Below, in pieces: positions 4,836 through 6,910 of a stretch of 6,910 nt of DNA. Source of the DNA: JBGTKH01 sp041744735 (GTDB lineage Bacteria; Planctomycetota; Planctomycetia; Pirellulales; Pirellulaceae). The DNA lies in contig JBGTKH010000700.1 in NCBI GenBank assembly GCA_041744735.1, forward strand, positions 1 through 6,910, written 5' to 3'. How positions within the stretch are numbered: position 1 is the stretch's first letter; the number at the start of each line of letters is the position of its first letter. The translations under genes and the position numbers were made by a program. A model generated the notes under the pieces. It saw only the letters and a list, made by a program, of their open reading frames with translations, was not told where the DNA came from and searched no databases.

Positions 4836-5194
4836 TGTTGTAATTGAGTCTCAGTTGTGATGACCCGGCGAAGAGAGAGGTTTTCCGGTGTTTTTTGGAC
4901 ATTTTAGACCCGCGAATTCGCTCAGCCAGCCCTGCAGACCAGCCAACCTCCGCCAAAACCGCCTGCGACAGCGGGCAATCTGGTTTTATCCCGCACGAGG
5001 CCCAAGACGCACTGCCACACCGCAACCGGTGCCCCAGCCGGCCGCATGGATGTGGCCGACCAATAACGCCCGCCCGTCGAGCGACGAGCCCGACGGGCGA
5101 GCCAAATCCAAGGACGAGTTTTCGACGTGAGTCGCGCCATCGACAACCGGCGCACGGAGTTTCCCACAATTTTCTTGCTCGGAGGGTTTAACCC
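4836..5194 (+). other. Non-coding stretch or long leader before the pseudopilin operon
   Basis: This stretch of about 360 bases holds no gene I can support. Several frames of 80-115 codons cross it on both strands, but they overlap each other, have no ribosome binding site and show no recognisable motif. The only structure noted is the hairpin at 5071-5099. A Pro/Gln-rich reading at about 4920-4960 could be a decayed coding fragment, but this is weak. If the promoter at 4801 is real, this is the operon's 5' untranslated leader. Confidence 0.4.
5071..5099. repeat. 9-bp perfect hairpin CGCCCGTCG / CGACGGGCG
   Basis: CGCCCGTCG (5071-5079) and CGACGGGCG (5091-5099) pair perfectly around an 11-nt loop, AGCGACGAGCC. 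No T tract follows, so it is not a typical terminator. It lies about 95 bp before the first pseudopilin and could be another dispersed repeat or a leader structure. Confidence 0.6.
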
Positions 5195-6085
5195 ATGAAC
5201 GTGCTCGCAACCAAGTTGAAAAAGCAAAGTCGTCAGCTTCGCCGCCGCGGTTTTACTTTGATCGAGTTGGTGATGGTCCTAGTCATCCTCACCGCCCTCG
5301 CGGCACTCGTCGTTCCGATCGTCGATTACATCCGCCGCCAAAGTGACAAGACGCAAGGCGCATTCGCAATTGAGCAAATGACCGAAAACATTTCGCTCTA
5401 CCGAACATTGACAGGCAACTATCCTGATAAGCACGACTCACTAATCGCCAGCGGCGGCGGTGCCATTTACCCCTTGCTGCGCGAATCGGACTTTCTCGTA
5501 ATCTCAACGCTGGCCAATGACTCCCAGAGGGACAGCCTGACAAAGACCGGGATCAAGATCGTGATGGATCACGATGATTCCCTCGCCTACCGCGGAATTC
5601 CCGGTAATAGTGGCACTGTGCAGCGTCCCGTCGCAAATAGTGGTGAAATTGCCGTAGTCGACTTTTCAGACAGCCAGGGAGCGCAAATCCTGGCGTCCCT
5701 TTATCCACAATACGTCGCCACATGGACCGCCGGCGCCCCAACTTTTGTGCCGGGTAACGCAACGTCAAATCCGCCCACGCCCGGTGTTGTCGTCGCGAGC
5801 CACCAAATTGTGCTTGCTGATGGCACGACGGCCAAGCTGGCCGTGTTCGGTGTCGGCCCATCCACAACGTCGATCGGTCAGACAATGGTCGCCCCGCCGG
5901 CTTACCGAGGCGTCGACGGGCTCAAGGACTACAATCGCTTTCTCGCTGTTTACGCCGTTTACGATCGCACCACGTCGACGGGAGGTACAAGCGCCAAGCG
6001 GGCACAGCTTAAGGGCGTCTTGGATACCAAGGGTGACTTCCTGAATCAGGAACTCAATGAGATCGACGAGAGTAACGTCCAGTAG
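5195..6085 (+). CDS. Prepilin-type pseudopilin, 296 aa (type II secretion / type IV pilus-like)
   Basis: The ATG at 5195 is preceded by GGAGGG (5181-5186) at 8 nt, a strong start. The N-terminus is a class III signal: a basic leader of 19 residues ending LRRRG, then FTLIELVMVLVILTALAALVV. Cleavage by prepilin peptidase is expected after Gly19, leaving Phe20 for N-methylation, with Glu24 at the +5 position needed for assembly. The hydrophobic helix spans about residues 20-42, and the C-terminal domain of about 250 residues lies in the periplasm-like space. That domain is larger than in a typical GspG (about 140 aa) and has no W-G-N calcium-site motif, so the exact class (GspG, H, I, J or K-like) cannot be given. 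Its sequence is rich in Thr, Ser, Gly and Asp. It is the first gene of a run of pseudopilin genes; the next begins 111 bp downstream. Confidence 0.88.
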   Translation: MNVLATKLKKQSRQLRRRGFTLIELVMVLVILTALAALVVPIVDYIRRQSDKTQGAFAIEQMTENISLYRTLTGNYPDKHDSLIASGGGAIYPLLRESDFLVISTLANDSQRDSLTKTGIKIVMDHDDSLAYRGIPGNSGTVQRPVANSGEIAVVDFSDSQGAQILASLYPQYVATWTAGAPTFVPGNATSNPPTPGVVVASHQIVLADGTTAKLAVFGVGPSTTSIGQTMVAPPAYRGVDGLKDYNRFLAVYAVYDRTTSTGGTSAKRAQLKGVLDTKGDFLNQELNEIDESNVQ

Positions 6086-6196
6086 TTCAGATTCCTGATC
6101 TGCGATCGAGAGCGATTGATATCGGTCGCAACAAGGCCTCGTCCGCACGAATGTGTAGACAAGGCTGATGCCTGTGATTGAAAAAGGAAGTCTCGC

Positions 6197-6814
6197 TTGA
6201 AAACCCCGTGCCGTACAGCGTTTACCCTCGTCGAGCTGGTGCTGGTCTTGGTGATCCTAGCAGCACTGACTGCGATGATTATGCCTTTGCTTGGAGGATT
6301 CGAAATATCAACGCCGACAGGCGACAAGAGCCCAGAGCAAGTCGTTACTGAAGCCACGATGAATACGATTCGCGACGCTGTTATGGGCACACCTTCGAGT
6401 TCAGGTATGTGGGCTGACATGGGACAGCGACCGGACTTGTTTCCGCAGAATCCGGACTTCCTGCTCTTCGAATTCGCGTACGTCGTTGCAACGCCGCAAT
6501 ATTCCGGCGTTCGCGAATTTGATCCGGTTTCAAAAACTGGTTGGCGTGGTCCCTATCTCGTTGGACACTCGAACGTGATCGACGCCTGGGGCAACGATAT
6601 TCTCATCCAAGTTGATTTTGACGATAGCAAAGTCGTGGACAGTGGTGAGGCAATGTATGCCCGGTTGGTATCCGCGGGTCCCAACGAAATCTATGAAACA
6701 ACGCTCGCCGCCGGGATCGTTCCAGGTGACGGGGTTCCCGCTAACGAGCTTAGCTTAGCGGAGTGCGGTGACGATATCGTCGTGTTCTTTCGCGTTGCGG
6801 ACACTCGGGAGTGA
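6197..6814 (+). CDS. GspG-like pseudopilin, 205 aa, TTG start
   Basis: The start is the TTG at 6197 with AGGAAG (6185-6190) 6 nt upstream; no in-frame ATG precedes the signal. The leader is only 8 residues (MKTPCRTA), followed by FTLVELVLVLVILAALTAMI. Cleavage would fall between Ala8 and Phe9, with Ala instead of the usual Gly at -1; Glu13 keeps the +5 position. In the soluble part, WRGPYL (116-121), DAWGN (129-133), SAGPNE (159-164) and CGDDI (190-194) match the order of motifs in major type II pseudopilins of the GspG type, whose DPWGN and following loops bind calcium. It would be the main subunit of the pseudopilus, or a close relative. The 111-bp gap from the previous pseudopilin has no evident terminator, so one transcript is likely. 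The next frame starts 3 nt after its stop. Confidence 0.87.
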   Translation: MKTPCRTAFTLVELVLVLVILAALTAMIMPLLGGFEISTPTGDKSPEQVVTEATMNTIRDAVMGTPSSSGMWADMGQRPDLFPQNPDFLLFEFAYVVATPQYSGVREFDPVSKTGWRGPYLVGHSNVIDAWGNDILIQVDFDDSKVVDSGEAMYARLVSAGPNEIYETTLAAGIVPGDGVPANELSLAECGDDIVVFFRVADTRE

Positions 6815-6816
6815 AT

Positions 6817-6910
6817 ATGCGAATACTCCGCGATGGACAGAGTGACTCCGAAAAGAACGGCAACGCCGTTCAACAGCAAAGCCCAGGGCCAGCGCAGCGC
6901 CGCCCTGGGT
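6817..6910 (+). CDS. Probable third pseudopilin, N-terminal leader only (3' partial)
   Basis: An ATG at 6817 lies 2 nt after the stop of the previous gene, with CGGGAG (6806-6811) 5 nt upstream, which suggests close coupling. The 31 codons visible read MRILRDGQSDSEKNGNAVQQ and end in PGPAQRRPG, a hydrophilic leader finishing with Arg-Arg-Pro-Gly at the window edge. RRPG is a typical residue run just before the FTLIE segment of prepilins, so the peptidase site would be cut by the edge. The hydrophobic helix itself is not in view. A competing frame from an ATG at 6833 (ending SAALG) is also open to the edge, so the frame choice is moderately sure. Confidence 0.55.
   Translation, partial: MRILRDGQSDSEKNGNAVQQQSPGPAQRRPG

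Noticed and set aside
4844..5191. Overlapping 80-115 codon frames on both strands before the pseudopilin operon
   Set aside because: They have no ribosome sites, no motifs, and atypical Pro/Arg/Ser-rich composition from GC-rich DNA.
6833..6910. Alternative frame for the last gene from the ATG at 6833
   Set aside because: It is open to the edge, but it has a poorer ribosome site and ends SAALG; the frame from 6817 has a good ribosome site and ends in the prepilin-like RRPG. Not fully excluded.

Overview
The window looks like chromosomal DNA of a planctomycete, probably of the Pirellulales type. Three things point there: a DUF1559-like protein with the H-X9-DG signature, a run of separate prepilin-type genes, and several families of short GC-rich palindromic intergenic repeats, one of which reads VTRRVSEG in one frame. 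This placement is inference from family knowledge, since no marker gene for taxonomy is present.

Layout: (1) Bases 1-502 hold the C-terminal end of a cation antiporter or channel carrying an RCK/TrkA-N nucleotide-binding domain. It runs convergently into clpX (618-1910, minus), and a bidirectional intrinsic terminator lies between them (551-588). (2) Upstream of clpX on the same strand is a small one-helix membrane protein with a SHOCT-like tail (2100-2363, minus). (3) Bases 2364-2976 are a 613-bp divergent intergenic region packed with structure: a 10-bp tandem repeat, a possible operator dyad, a perfect 33-bp inverted repeat, a bulged hairpin and a cluster of GTAG-headed REP-like hairpins. 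(4) A KDPG/KHG aldolase (eda-like, 2977-3627, plus) is bracketed by the same REP-like family, and one downstream copy supplies its stop codon. (5) Next is a zinc-ribbon plus transmembrane protein with a DUF1559-like body (3717-4631, plus). (6) Bases 4632-5194 appear to be non-coding, with two more repeat hairpins, a sigma70-like promoter and a possible leader of about 360 nt. (7) From 5195 a pseudopilin operon begins: a 296-aa pseudopilin, a GspG-like 205-aa pseudopilin, and the first 31 codons of a probable third one, cut by the window edge just at its expected prepilin peptidase site.

How the genes work together: the two complete pseudopilins and the partial third are likely subunits of a type II secretion or type IV pilus-like machine whose ATPase and platform genes would lie downstream. 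ClpX (proteolysis), the aldolase (sugar acid catabolism) and the RCK protein (ion homeostasis) are unrelated housekeeping genes. The most notable content is intergenic. The REP-like family has stems that covary and loops that fit GNRA. The 33-bp perfect inverted repeat has no evident gene product. I found no CRISPR array, transposase, RNA gene or recognisable new defence or biosynthetic system in these 6.9 kb.
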